A stretch of DNA of 64,000 nucleotides from Haemaphysalis longicornis (taxonomy: Eukaryota > Arthropoda > Arachnida > Ixodida > Ixodidae). Each line of letters begins with the position of its first letter. Positions within the stretch are counted from its first letter, which is position 1. A program made the position numbers and the translations under genes. Location: the NCBI GenBank assembly GCA_013339765.2, contig CM023454.1, forward strand, positions 151,986,355-152,050,354, written 5' to 3'. This document shows positions 22,835-33,468 of this stretch, in pieces. The notes below the pieces were generated by a model. The model was not told the DNA's origin. It made no database searches and saw only the letters and a list, made by a program, of their open reading frames with translations.

Positions 22835-22880
22835 GGGTTCGGCTTCCGTGCTGGAAGCCGAAACGTCAATACGTTTTGTT
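22835..22880 (+). ncRNA. hammerhead-like hairpin at the 5' side of PLE 2, opposite orientation
   Basis: Perfect 7-bp stem GGCTTCC-gtgct-GGAAGCC (22841-22859), GAAA, then ACGT-CAAT-ACGT (22863-22874) forming a short stem III. The upstream core strand is GGGAGGGTTC, unlike CUGANGA. It lies on the plus strand while the PLE reads minus. Confidence 0.4.
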
Positions 22881-22960
22881 TGGACTGGTCGGCCTCTCTT
22901 TTTCGTTCCTAATGATTAATGAAACAAAACTTCTTCCAGGGAAAACAGAACTGTACTAAT

Positions 22961-24954
22961 GTCACTACAAAAGGACTCCACGGTGAGGTCTCAATTTTAT
23001 GTACGACACGTGCACAGCCATTTTTAAGCAAAGCGCGGAGATCGTATGCTTAATCCACAATACTGAAGTCCAATATTTACCCTGGCCGTGGTATTCGGAC
23101 AAGTATATTATTTACGCTTATTATTGTGCTTTCGATTTTTCCAATACATGGCTACATTAATCCTAGAAGAAAATGTGTGTCGATGCATTGCGCACCGACG
23201 GTTAACTAGCGAGCTGTACTGCGCGGTCGGTGTTTGACGAATGACTTCTAACATGGGGCCGGTGTTTGCGACTGCCACGTTGATGTTGCCCGGCACGCAC
23301 TGTCGCCCGTGCCTTCGTCGCTCGGAGTGTGCTTCACGTGCCGCTCGCTGCGTGGACGCTCTGCAGCGACGGGAGGCCCTTTTCCGCTCCCTGCGGAGCT
23401 CCGGTTCCACTTACCAGCGTCCGTAGATGACAACGTGCAGCTATGTCTTTTAGAACCGAGCTAATCTATCTACCTCTCTCCAATCTGGTCTTTTTTTTTT
23501 TTGCGCATGCGCTTTGGGTTGCGCCGGAGGCAGTTTGCTGTGTCCACGGGCCCCCGGATTTCCCTTTCGACTAGCCATATTCATTCTCGCTGAATTGTGA
23601 GATTGCTAGTACGCCTTGTCCGCCTGAGCACCCATCTCCTCGTAATGCAACGCTCGTCCCTCTCGCGCCGAAGCGCCCTTGTCTCGTTTCCGCGCGGTTG
23701 CCTCGTCTTTAGCTTTAACGGGACGGCCCGAATGCTTTCTTTCGCATCGAGCCCGCTTCTACGGGGGTCCTAAGGGTTGCATTTACGGTCGCTAATGGCC
23801 GCGCTTTACACGGCCGTCTTCTCGCCGCTCCGTATCACATTTATGCGCTCGCGTGGGGATTCCACGGCACCCCGGGTTAGTGCGCTGCGCTTTCTACGCC
23901 TTTCAGAATCCCGAATTCGCCCCCGAGGGTTCGGGAAGGGCTAATGCAACCCACCCGAATATTCCCCCATTGTTGGGTGCCTTCTCCAAAGCATTTATAG
24001 CTGTCTTGGAATGGCGGTATTGTATAGCCCAGGTCACAGCGCTCGGAAAGGGCTAATCGCAAGTCTCCCAGGTTGCCCATGAATAAAATCATGCACCGGC
24101 AAGATTTTATGTGCGTGCGGCTCGTAATATTTTCTTTCATAAAACTAGTCAAGAAGAGAACTATGTCTATGCGTAGTCTTTCCGTGCTCTGGCTCCTATA
24201 ACGATTCGTTCATATTTATTGTTTGTTGATCCGGGTGCCCAAAAAGGAAGGCCCATATATGTATAACCCAGCTTCAGTAAAACCATTTCATAAAAAGAAA
24301 GGAAAAAAACAATTCATCACATCAAATCATCCGAACCGTAATCGGAGTGGAAATTTAAACTAGCGAAAAGTTTTACAATTGCTTAATGAAGACCTCACGT
24401 CTGGAACTACTGAGCGGACACGTTGACTGTGTGCGGCACACTGGCAGTGGTCTACGTGAATGACGATAGCAGCGCAAGGGAAGACGAAGACTAAAACAAG
24501 GTACAAACACAGACACGGCGCCGTGTCCGTATTTGCCCTTCTGTTTAAGTATTCGTATTCCCTTGCGCGGCTGTTTTCCTGAATACACTATGATAATTCG
24601 AAGGAACAATTACGACTTAAATGAATCGGTGTGAGAGAAATACGGGGCGAAAGGCAGAGCCTTACCGTGACGATTTGTACGAGTGGAAAGTGGATTGATC
24701 TAAGCGACCGTTTTAGTCAACTAGTGAAAACAGGAATCTTAGACGAAAGCCGGAGTCATGGTTGCAATTTTCCGATTTCGTTAGATTGCATCAGCGTCCA
24801 AAGTAGGTACCCAATAATGTAACTAACTGTTTGTACTAAAACTTTCCAGTGAAATAAATGGTAGATATAGTACTTAGATAACGGTTTAGTATGAAATGTT
24901 ATATTTAGAGCGATTGACCAACTCAACTCTCGGATTTCAGTCCCCCGCAGCTGT
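22961..24954. other. unrecognised sequence with a GC-rich block and a short hairpin
   Basis: 23230-23900 is GC- and CpG-rich without a coding motif. At about 24505-24540 CAAACACAGACACGG-CG-CCGTGTCCGTATTTG forms an imperfect 15-bp inverted repeat (13 of 15 pairs). Short frames at 24373-24822 show no recognisable domain. Confidence 0.4.
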
Positions 24955-25200
24955 AGCGAACACGTCCACGGCGGCGGTCAGAACAGCGACACAGCAGAGG
25001 GTGCTGAGAACCTAACAACATTCAACGAGCGAACTCTCTCTGGCGAGGAAAGCCTTGCGGTACTATTAGAAAAGCTCTCGGACATTACGTGGGATATAAT
25101 AGACTCAACTGAAGTTAGAACCGGACTGACTCGCGGGCACATTCTGTGCGTCCGAGGATGTCAAGAAAAGAAACAGCACGGGGTGGGCTTCTTTTATTTG
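24955..25200 (+). pseudogene. RTE-like endonuclease fragment, part 1
   Basis: Frame gives LLEKLSDITWDIIDSTEVRT, then RGHIL and KKQHGVGFFYL. This is the early part of an RTE-clade APE endonuclease (the family pattern has W-DIIGLSEVRW ... GVGF). The catalytic Glu is present. The segment ends at the tail of element J. Upstream codons are degenerate. Confidence 0.6.
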
Positions 25201-26760
25201 TGATGCCTTACAAGCTCAATGAGAGCCTTGATTAAGGGGGTACAAACATCAAACAGTAACAGGGCGGTCATCCACAATAATAAGGAATACACAAAAAGTA
25301 ATACAGAAACGCAACTGATACCGAAGTGAGAAAACATGTGTAGTACCTTATTCTCACAGCAAATATAACGCGAAGGTTTGCCAATATGGAGAAAAGTGGG
25401 ATAAGAACTTCAGGGTACATAGGAGAAACACAGTAGAAACATTCGGAAGGCCAAGGTATACAATTCAAGTGAGCGGCAAAGGCAGTACGACTGAGCGGCG
25501 AAAACTGGGAACAACAACCTAGATACACCAGAGGTAAAACAGTAAAAAAGAAATCCGATTAGCCTAGGTGCACGCACTCTCCGAAAACACTATCTCGCCA
25601 GACATACGAAGGCCGATACAAACATAAAATGCGGACACCAGGGTGAGTACAACAAAAGCTTAAGACAAACCAAAGAGAAGCGTGAAGCTAGGCAAGTTGG
25701 CATGCATAAGCTGCAAAAATCAGTGAAGCTAAAGCGTATCAGTGCGATGAAAAATGGTTACGCACGTGTTCGCGAAATGAAGCTGGATCGGTGATAGAAG
25801 CTATGCAGTCGAGAGCCTTAGTGATATGGCCTTAGGAAGCGCTGATAAGTTGAATGGCTACGTTTTGCCGTAGATGCGAGTGAAGCTAAGGTGATTGTGC
25901 AGGCGTCTGGTCATGTGCAATGGTGCGAATGTGGAGGAGGGCGGAAAGCCTGGTGCTGTGTAGCAAACATAACATTTTTGTAAGCAAACATACAGTGCAA
26001 CTGAGCGGCGAACGTGCAATGGGGAAATTGAATGTTCTTGTTTTAATGTTGTTACGCTGCATTGAGAGCTATAATTGCGAGATATAAACCGGGTGCTTTG
26101 TTTTGTATCGACTATCATTGTGGTTAGGTAATCCTGGAAGGGGACCAGACTGAAGATGAAAATTCCAACTAGGGCGTACCTAAGTGAATAAGCCAGTTTA
26201 CGGATGATTGTTGGAGAGTTTCGTAGATTTCGGACGGAGATAACCTAATGTCATTCGGATTTCGGGCAAATAACACTAATTTGTGCCGGTCATGAAAGGT
26301 TGAAGTTTTAGATTAACGCTTAAGTATTGTAAGAAGAGCACTGAACTATTGTAGGATTTTTTATACAGTAGGAATAATTGGAGTTATGGTGTTTTCGACT
26401 GCAGCTCATAGCACGGCACTTGGAAGCGTTAAGAGACATCTGGCACACGTCACACCAGCCGCTAATTAGGTTCGAAGGGCAAGGTGGTCGCCATCATTGT
26501 TAATATCTCCATATATTATGCAATCGTCAGCGAATAGTCTTATATTAGAAGATATATTATTTGGCAAATCATTTATATAGGTAAGAAATAATAGGGGTCC
26601 GAGAATACTCCCCTGGGGAACACCGGAAATGACATCGGAGGGAGTGAAGTGAATTGGTTGCGGAAGAAAAGAAAATTGCGGATCCACGAAAGGGCTAAGG
26701 AATCGAGTCTGAGTGCAGATAATTTGGATATTAAGCGGCAATGGGTATTTTAAATTAACA
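25201..26760 (-). mobile_element. element J: non-LTR retrotransposon fragment, 5'-truncated in RT
   Basis: Minus strand: RT fragment 26741-26466 (VISGVPQGSILGPLLFLTYI and LFADDCIIYGD, FADDC at 26520-26534), then a degenerate stretch, then a C-terminal region (FISRNYSS, PLHVRRSVALYV, RRLHNHLSFTRIYGKT at about 25870). The 3' UTR ends at about 25201 with CTTGTAAGGCATCA and an AAATAAAA tail. It sits between two parts of an RTE endonuclease, so it probably inserted there. Confidence 0.75.
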
Positions 26761-26937
26761 TTGAAATAGCAGGGAATGTGGAGGAATCATGCAGCATTGT
26801 GGTATGTGAACAATCGTTGTGAACAATCTAAACAAGCGATACGGGTTCAAGATAGCTCGTCTTTGCACCAACAGCTAGCTACAATGATGGCGCCGTTGAC
26901 AATTCCTACTAGAACTTCGAATAAGCAATCAATAAGC

Positions 26938-27010
26938 GAACAACACAATTCACGATTGTGATGGGAGACTTCAATGCAAAGCTAGGTGCAAGATAGCAAG
27001 GGAAAAGTCA
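26938..27010 (+). pseudogene. RTE-like endonuclease fragment, part 2
   Basis: FTIVMGDFNAKLGAR followed by a stop and then a QGKS(V)GNFG-like remnant. GDFN is the catalytic Asp/Asn box of APE endonucleases and the surrounding residues are typical of RTE. It continues part 1 (24955-25200) on the same strand, with element J between. It is cut off at 27010 by an oppositely oriented RTE tail. Confidence 0.65.
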
Positions 27011-27480
27011 GTGGGAAACTTTGGAATCATCATCATCATCACCAGCCTATCTACGACCCACTGCAGGGCAAAGGCCTCTCCCATTATTCTCCAATTACCT
27101 CGGTCCTGTGCCAACTGTGACCAATTTATCCCGCAAACCTCTTGATCTCATCTGCCCATCTAACTTTCTGCCGCCCCCCTGCAACGCTGCCTTCTCTAGG
27201 GACCCACTCTGTTACCCTAATGACCAGCGGTTATCTTGCCTTCGCATTACATGCCCTGCCCACGTCCATTTCTTCTTCTTAATTTCTACTAATATGTCTT
27301 TAACACCAGTTTGCTCCCTGACCCACTCCGCTCTCTTCTTGTCCCTTAATGTTACACCTATCATTTTCCGCTCCATTGCCCGCTGAGTCGTTCTCAATTT
27401 AAGTTGAACCCTCTTAGTGAGCCTCCAAGTTTCTGCCCCGTAGGTGAGTACCATGAATACGCCAATTAACTTTGGAATAG
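27010..27480 (-). mobile_element. RTE-like 3' end, 5'-truncated
   Basis: Minus strand encodes MVLTYGAETWRLTKRVQLKL, TTQRAMERKMIGVTLRDKKR and KKKWTWAGHVMRRQDNRW, the widely known C-terminal region of RTE-type RT proteins. The 3' UTR includes the GAGAGGCCTTTGCCCTGCAG block (27061-27080) and a (GAT)n tail at 27027-27041; RTE elements typically end in such short repeats. Inserted in reverse orientation into an RTE endonuclease. Confidence 0.8.
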
Positions 27481-27499
27481 GTCCTTGCAACCGTCGAGG

Positions 27500-28215
27500 G
27501 AGACACAAGGGGGGGATTTGCCGAGAAACATAACTTGAGGACAACGAAAACATTCACCAAAGAATGGAAAATGTACGCGGAAAAGTCACAATGCTGTGAC
27601 AAAAAGTCCCCCCACCTCCCCGAAGGGGATCGTGCGGAAATGCGAATGCATTGGGTGCACCGATGAGTGCGCTGCGGCAAGCAGTAACGGAGAGAGGCGT
27701 GCGCTCCACTGCATTTATATACATTTTCCGAGCGCAGCGAGCGGAGAGAGGGTACGCGGAGAGGAGAGAGAGACCCGCGCAACACGCCCGCCCCGCGCGC
27801 GAGCTCTCTCTCCCGCCGAGCTCCGCGATGCGAGCGCCCTCACACGCCGTAGCGCGCTCCTCCTCTCCACTCACTCTCCGCTACTCCGCCCGAGCTCCGC
27901 GATGCGAGCGCCCTCACACGCCCGAGCGCGCTCCTCCTCTCCCCTTGCCCTCCGCTACTCCCACCCGAGCTACCACCTGCTCCGCTTGCTAGGCGCGCCA
28001 CAGCTGTTGCTAGGGGCGAGGAGGAGCGCGGAGAGATAACACCTGCGGGCGCACGCCGACGGAGCACGACAACCCTCCCGCCGCGCCGAGACGACGACGG
28101 ACGACGACGAAGGCAGAACTACGAGGCGCGCGCTCACGTGCGCTCGCGCTGGAGGAATGCAGGCGCACGCCGACGGAGCACGACAACCCCCGACTAGGAA
28201 ATGCATTCGCATTTA
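27500..28215. repeat. GC-rich block with internal duplications
   Basis: A unit of about 75 bp beginning CGAGCTCCGCGATGCGAGCG is repeated in tandem at about 27818 and 27893. GCGCACGCCGACGGAGCACG recurs at about 28049 and 28163. ATGCGAATGCATT near 27636 and AAATGCATTCGCATTT near 28199 flank the block and are inversely related, which suggests the ends of one repeat unit. Several long overlapping open frames reflect GC bias. Confidence 0.55.
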
Positions 28216-28785
28216 AAAAAAGTGACTTCATTTTTAATGATAATCCAGGCAGAGGGGCTAGGCAAGATCTGTAGCACATATCATATAATGCAATCTCAAA
28301 ATAAGGTACAAAATAAGATTCGATCTCAAGAAGGATAGGGTAAAAACGAAGGAAAGTTGGAATACCAACATGGACCTAGGACAACGATGCGAGAGTTAGA
28401 ATTAACCCTTCAGAACAAATGCGCTATCTTCATAGGTGAGAACTAGGACAACGTGGATATTGCCAAATGACAACCTTGCGACGCGAAACACAAAGTCAGA
28501 AGCAGCTGTGGGTAAAGCGAAACAAACTAGAAACAAACGAAATAAACTAAATCTACGAAACAAACTAGAAATTTAACTCAGAAAACTAAGGAATGAATTG
28601 CGGAACGTAAGAATATGCCACAGCTGCTGGGCAAGTTGGTGCATTACCGTTCTTGTTTTGTGTCGCTCTTCTTCTGTGTCGTTGACCAAGTCCCGCTCTA
28701 TATTTCCAGTAAGAATATGACACTGTCGAGACTGGTGGATAAAATTGAATTAGCGGGGTTTTCGAATTCGAATAAGAGTAAAAAT
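28216..28785. other. unrecognised sequence
   Basis: A-rich stretch with repeated ACAAACTAGAAA motifs around 28520-28570. No gene or structured element recognised. Confidence 0.4.
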
Positions 28786-28972
28786 CCACACCATCTTCCC
28801 GCGAGGGGAACCATGGGGTAGATGCGACGCATCGGGGGTTTCCGTTGCGTTTCCGTTATGTTAGCGTGTCCATTGCCGTTGTGTGTCCATATTTTACGCA
28901 GCATGTTCACCCCCGATGCGTCGCATCTACCTCAGGGTTGCCCTCGCGGGAAGATGGTGTAAATTTTTATCG
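28786..28972. repeat. foldback: 63-bp inverted repeat with about 60-bp loop
   Basis: 28786-28848 and 28909-28972 are near-identical in reverse complement, each with CACCATCTTCCCGCGAGG and the palindrome GATGCGACGCATC. The same opening (CTCGCGGGAACCC, then GATGCGACG or GATGCGAAGCATC) recurs near 29392 and 41474, so this is an end of a dispersed repeat family arranged head to head. Confidence 0.7.
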
Positions 28973-29727
28973 GGGTGGCCGGTGCTTGTTAAGGTTGCAC
29001 CGACCATCGCGATAGCAGGTCTCTTAGTCTCCATTCAAATCATCGGTGGTCATCGGAGGATGTCATCGGCAGAGCGGCGGCGGAACGACTGAGTGGAGCG
29101 GCGAAGTTACCGCGTTTATATGCAGCAGAATGAGAGAGAGCAGCGCATAGCAGCGCATGCGCATGTGTTAACCGAGTGCAAGCTGCGCGCAAGCTGCGCG
29201 CTAACCCGCACAGCTGGCACGGCGACGGAGGGAGCGCCGGGGAGCGCTAACACGCAGATGGCGCTGCGGTGAGAGCGGCGCTAGCGCGCAGCTGGAGCGG
29301 CGAGGAGAATGCGGACTACGCCGGACGACGCCAGGAGGGACAAGGCGAGTGAAAGAGACGCGTCGCACCTAAAAAAATTACACGATCTTGCCCGTGGGGA
29401 ACCCTGATGAGGATGCGAAGCATCATGGGGGTTCCGTGTGGTTTCATTGTGTTGCTGTTATGTTGAGTGATCTGATGTTTAGTAGCGCCAGAGGGAATTC
29501 CGCGTCCGGGTCTACACCGGTGGCAAAGGCACGCAAGTACTGTTGTGTGACGGGGAGTAGGCGGTGGTTCTCGAGGCCGCGAAACTCGTCCATCATGTTC
29601 TTGTCGATGTTGTCGTCTCTGTGGTAGAATCGGTAGTCTCTGTCAGCGTAGTCTCAGTAGTGTCTGTCAGGAACCATCGGTGGTAGTCTCTGTCAGAAAA
29701 CATATGAGGCATCTTGCATCAATATAT
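28973..29727. repeat. copies of the GATGCGACGCATC repeat family
   Basis: 28975-29380 ends with GGACAAGGCGAGTGAAAGAG, ACGCGTCGCACCTAAAAAAA, closely matching 41930-41960. 29392-29450 starts another copy (GGGGAACCCTGATGAGGATG, CGAAGCATCATG). Between about 29620 and 29695 GTAGTCTCTGTCAG recurs three times. No protein domain seen. Confidence 0.55.
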
Positions 29728-29887
29728 TGTTACAGGGCTCAGGTGGGCACTGCTCACAGCGCCGTGACACAAAAACGACGACGCCTGGCGCCCACCTTGC
29801 GCGAGCTCGGTCTATGCACCAATTGTCAACAGATCGCTTCACCCACTCGCATTGTTCTACTCATCTTTGTCTTGCTGCCACGTAACA
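29728..29887. mobile_element. 160-bp solo-LTR-like element
   Basis: Begins TGTTAC and ends GTAACA (6-bp terminal inverted repeat, TG...CA ends) and is flanked by ATAT on both sides (29724-29727 and 29888-29891). TG/CA ends plus a 4-bp duplication are typical of Gypsy LTRs, though AT-rich flanks make a chance match possible. No internal domain remains. Confidence 0.5.
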
Positions 29888-29891
29888 ATAT

Positions 29892-30616
29892 GAAGGCACT
29901 AGGGCCGTTTTCTATTTCTCATTGATTTTTTTCCATAAGCTGAAGGTGTGACGCGCAGTTTTACGTTCCCGGGCAGGTGACGCAAGGTGGCGCTAAGATC
30001 GCTTACGGTTCTTGTCTGCATCGCTCCACTGCCGGAAGTAATCTGCTGGATCCTTTCGTGCTGCTCACGTTCACCGAGTGTAATGGCTTATTAATTTTTT
30101 GTAGGTTCGCTGTAAAAAATTAATAGGCCATTACCCTCGGTGACCCTGAACAGCCAGTTCAGCTTTGTAGAATCAACGCCAACTGATAAATTGAAAATTT
30201 AATGTTTGATAATTCTTCTAAAGCCCTGTTAGCATTCATCGTGACTTCTTCGTATTTATCTAGGAACGCCTATATTGATGTAGATTGTTTAGTTCTACCT
30301 AATGAGGCGCTTTAGAAAAAACACAGTAAATAGCAGTTTCTCGCCCGGAATATCCTGTTGAAATTTCTTTTTTTGGCACAGTCGGTGAACAGAACACCAT
30401 ATGTGTCATTGGGGCGCCTCGAAAGAAATGTGGGTACATATGACCAACTTTTGGTATTTCGAGCTTTCACCATTTTTGTGACGCTAGTGTTTTTTGGTCT
30501 TTTGCTGCTTCGTAAATATTCTCGAGCATATTCTTCTTCCACATTGATTGCCGGTCCCTATCTATTTTACCTGCTGTTTTTCCTTAAGGTGCACAGTTGT
30601 ACTATATGTGCTAGTT
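29892..30616. other. no gene; contains a strong hairpin
   Basis: 30071-30100 and 30114-30143 are inverted repeats (28 of 30 pairs) around a 13-nt loop. The remainder is AT-rich sequence without recognisable coding potential. Confidence 0.7.
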
Positions 30617-30643
30617 TTTATTTTTATTTTTTTTTATTTATTT

Positions 30644-32341
30644 TCAATACTGTGAGCCCTTCCGGGCTGTTACAGGGTGGGAATACAATGCAAGGTTCAC
30701 AACAAACAGTGCATTCAAATTTTGCACAAAAGCGTCAACCGTATTGTTGATAGGAAATACACATGGGTTTAAGTTGTTCCACTCAACAATTGTTTTGACA
30801 ATGAAGGAGTGTTTAAAGACATCCACTCTAGGCACGTAAGGCATAATGGCATAAGCATGACTAGTTCGCGGCGAAACTCTTCCAGGAGGCTTTAGGTACA
30901 AACTGGGGCTCAAGTTTAGCTTATTGTTATAAAGTTGATATAAAAATTTAAGGCGTGCAATTTTCCTACGCACAGCCAATGTGGTAAGACCAGCCCTCCC
31001 AATCATAGTGGTTACCGAGTGTGTTTTATCGTAGTCAGAAAAAATAAACCTGACCGCCATTCGCTGAATTCGTTCTAATCTATCTATTATGTATTGCTGA
31101 TGTGGGTCCCAAATTATACTAGCGTACTCTAGATTTGGACGAACAAAAGTGGTGTATGCTTTAAGTTTAATATCTGGAGCAGCATCCCTTAGTTTACGTC
31201 GTAACAAACCAAGCCTGCGCTGGGCAGATCCACAAATATTTTCGACATGTTCATTCCAATTAAGGTTACTGGAGATCGTTACGCCAAGGTATTTCAGTTT
31301 CGTGGAACGCTTAATTACATTATTATTAACAGCGTATGAAAACATCAATGGAGATTTCTTATTCGTGACCGTCATACAAACAGATTTGTCAAAATTTATT
31401 TGCATATTCCATTTTTCGCACCAGTTATAAATTCGACATAAAGAATCATTTAGTTGATTTTGATCGGAAGTACCTTTAACGCGACAAAACAGAAGACAAT
31501 CGTCGGCAAACAACCGCACTTCAACATTAGGATGTACATCAGTTGCAATGTCATTGATATACAATAAGAACAAAATTGGACCCAAAACCGACCCCTGAGG
31601 TACACCTGATGAAACAGGAAGGAAAGAGGAGCACTCACCATCTATTTCTACAAACTGTTGTCTATTGCGCAAATAGGCCTGAATCCATTTTATAATTTGT
31701 AAGTTAATATTGTACCCATAAAGTTTTTCAATAAGCTTCGTATGGCTGACCCTGTCAAACGCCTTTGATAAATCAAGAGCGATGACATCAACTTGTTCAC
31801 GACAATTAAGTGCCTCTGCAAAACTGTGTATTGTTTCAAATAATTGCGTGACCGTTGATAGGCGCCTCCGAAAACCATGTTGCTTGCTGTAAAAAATATT
31901 GTTGTTTTCAATGTACTCTACTAGTTGCTTACAAATAATATGCTCCATAATTTTACAGGCTGTACAAGTTATTGATATAGGACGGTAGTTTCCAATGTGC
32001 AACCTTTCTCCTGCCTTAAAAACAGGTACAATCCTCGCTAATAGCCATTGATCTGGTAATGCACCACTTATTAGCGATACGGAAAAAATCTTAACCAGGA
32101 AGCATGCAATCCATTCACAGTATCGCCTTAAATATTCGTTTGGTATTTTGTCAGGGCCTGGAGACTTTTTTACGTCAAGTTTTAGCAGCATGTCGACTAT
32201 ACCTTCTTTTGAGAAAAAAGTGCTTACATCGCTATGGTTTTGAAATTCAAAATCTACTGCAGTACTCTCATCTTTTTGGCTGAATACAGAGGCAAAAAAA
32301 TTGTTAAATTCTTGGGCAATTTCGGAGGGATTGTTGCACAC
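30644..32341 (-). CDS. element E reverse transcriptase, uninterrupted frame
   Basis: 565 codons without a stop. Motifs in order: FNNFFASVFS, KSPGPDKIPNEYL, LIGNYRPISITC-like (IGNYRPISITCTACKIME), ALDLSKAFDRVSHTKL, SSGVPQGSVLGPILFLLYI, RLFADDCLLFCRV with FADDC at 31496-31510, KYLGVTISSNLNWNEH, RPNLEYASIIWDP and a C-terminal HAYAIMPYVPRVDVFKHSF/VEWNNL region. All RT catalytic residues are present. The frame runs upstream to about 32515 without an ATG; the natural start is in the broken endonuclease part, so this is a fragment of ORF2 rather than a separate gene. Confidence 0.9.
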   Translation of the reverse strand: MCNNPSEIAQEFNNFFASVFSQKDESTAVDFEFQNHSDVSTFFSKEGIVDMLLKLDVKKSPGPDKIPNEYLRRYCEWIACFLVKIFSVSLISGALPDQWLLARIVPVFKAGERLHIGNYRPISITCTACKIMEHIICKQLVEYIENNNIFYSKQHGFRRRLSTVTQLFETIHSFAEALNCREQVDVIALDLSKAFDRVSHTKLIEKLYGYNINLQIIKWIQAYLRNRQQFVEIDGECSSFLPVSSGVPQGSVLGPILFLLYINDIATDVHPNVEVRLFADDCLLFCRVKGTSDQNQLNDSLCRIYNWCEKWNMQINFDKSVCMTVTNKKSPLMFSYAVNNNVIKRSTKLKYLGVTISSNLNWNEHVENICGSAQRRLGLLRRKLRDAAPDIKLKAYTTFVRPNLEYASIIWDPHQQYIIDRLERIQRMAVRFIFSDYDKTHSVTTMIGRAGLTTLAVRRKIARLKFLYQLYNNKLNLSPSLYLKPPGRVSPRTSHAYAIMPYVPRVDVFKHSFIVKTIVEWNNLNPCVFPINNTVDAFVQNLNALFVVNLALYSHPVTARKGSQY

Positions 32342-32514
32342 GGCATTATTTACAACTACTCCATTTATTGAAGGCTTTGATCGGGCAAGGTATCGCCAAA
32401 ATTTTTGAGGGGATGTTTTAAGGTATTCAGTCAGTGTTGTAGTGAAAAAGCGTGTTTTGGACGCTCTTAATGCCTGTCGAACTTGAGTGCTAAGTACCGC
32501 TATTCGCTGAGAAT

Positions 32515-33468
32515 TTTTAGGCTTCCGTTGCCGCGCACGACGTAGCTGGACGCTTTAAATGTATTATTTCACGGGAGACCCAAGGATTGTCTTTATGTAT
32601 ACGCTTGGCTCTTTTTGGCACAAACCTAGATAGTGAAATATGTACTACATCGGTAAAATAATTCCATAGTTTGTCTACGTCATTATCGTTTGGCATACGG
32701 TCTAAAGCCAATTCTAAATAGTCTAGGACAGACGTATCGTCGGCTCGGTTAAAATTATAAACGTGAACTATCCGGTTCTTAGCTAAAGGTTGTTAATTTT
32801 GAGAGTGGCGACAACAATCTTATGATCCGAGATTCCGTCATTCACTTCTATACTATGTTCAAAGGTACTCTCAGATAGGAATAGAAGGTCTAGAAGGGCG
32901 CTGGAATTTCCTTGAATTCGCGTAGGTTTATCTACCACCTGAACCAAACCATATTTTACCATCATTTCTAACATAAGTTCAGCATGTGGCCTGTCCAACG
33001 ATCCAGGAATTCGTGCGTCCCAATTTACTCCCGGTAAATTAAAATCCCCTACCAAAATAACTTTACTTCTGTCTTTAGTTATTTGTGCTAAATGGTTGTC
33101 AATGTCCTCAAAAACTTAATAAGGCTTCCCGGTGGTCTATAAATTACGCCGATTACCAACGCGAAGTGGTGGAAAAATAACTTACACCATACGCTTTCAT
33201 GGGTATCAATTGACGGCAATACTTCGTGTCTAAGTGATTTCTTAACTAACAGTGCAACGCCGCCGCCCCTCGATGCCCTATCTGTACGGAGCACGTTGTA
33301 TGCGCCTGGGAAAACTTCATCATCCGTAATATCCGCGTGCAGCCAAGATTCAGTTATTGCTATTATATGGGGGTCATGTTGTAGCGATAGACATTCAAGT
33401 TCTTCCGCCTTGTTAACAATGCTTCGTGCATTTACATTTATCAGTCTGAGCTCATGCGCCTTTCCTTG
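32515..33468 (-). pseudogene. element E ORF2 N-terminal part: APE endonuclease
   Basis: Begins in the same frame as ORF1, directly after its TGA, with LRLINVNARS (catalytic Asn), IIAITESWL (catalytic Glu), SRGGGVALLV and VIGVIYRPPG. No Met codon occurs from the TGA through YRPPG. Frameshift near 33115, then VGDFNLPGVNWDARI (catalytic Asp/Asn), LLDLLFLSE, ISDHKIVVATL, another break near 32785, and RIHKDNPWVSREIIHLKR. At least three lesions, so the endonuclease is dead in this copy. Confidence 0.85.

Larger units (their letters stand above)
20165..22960 (-). mobile_element. Penelope-like element 2, nearly complete but frameshifted
   Basis: Minus-strand order: terminal repeat with hairpin (about 22960-22800, inverted), N-terminal domain, Penelope RT, GIY-YIG region, and terminal repeat with hairpin (about 20400-20165). 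The terminal segments at 20250-20400 and 22780-22960 share GAGAGCATGACGGAATCCCG and the hairpin block, but the hairpin blocks face opposite ways. Mixed orientation of terminal repeats is known for Penelope elements. It overlaps in family with PLE 1 (near-identical RT segments). Confidence 0.85.

Noticed and set aside
27596..28279. Several frames of 80-147 codons on both strands
   Set aside because: They lie in a GC-rich duplicated repeat block, are Arg/Ala/Ser-rich in all frames and have no domain.
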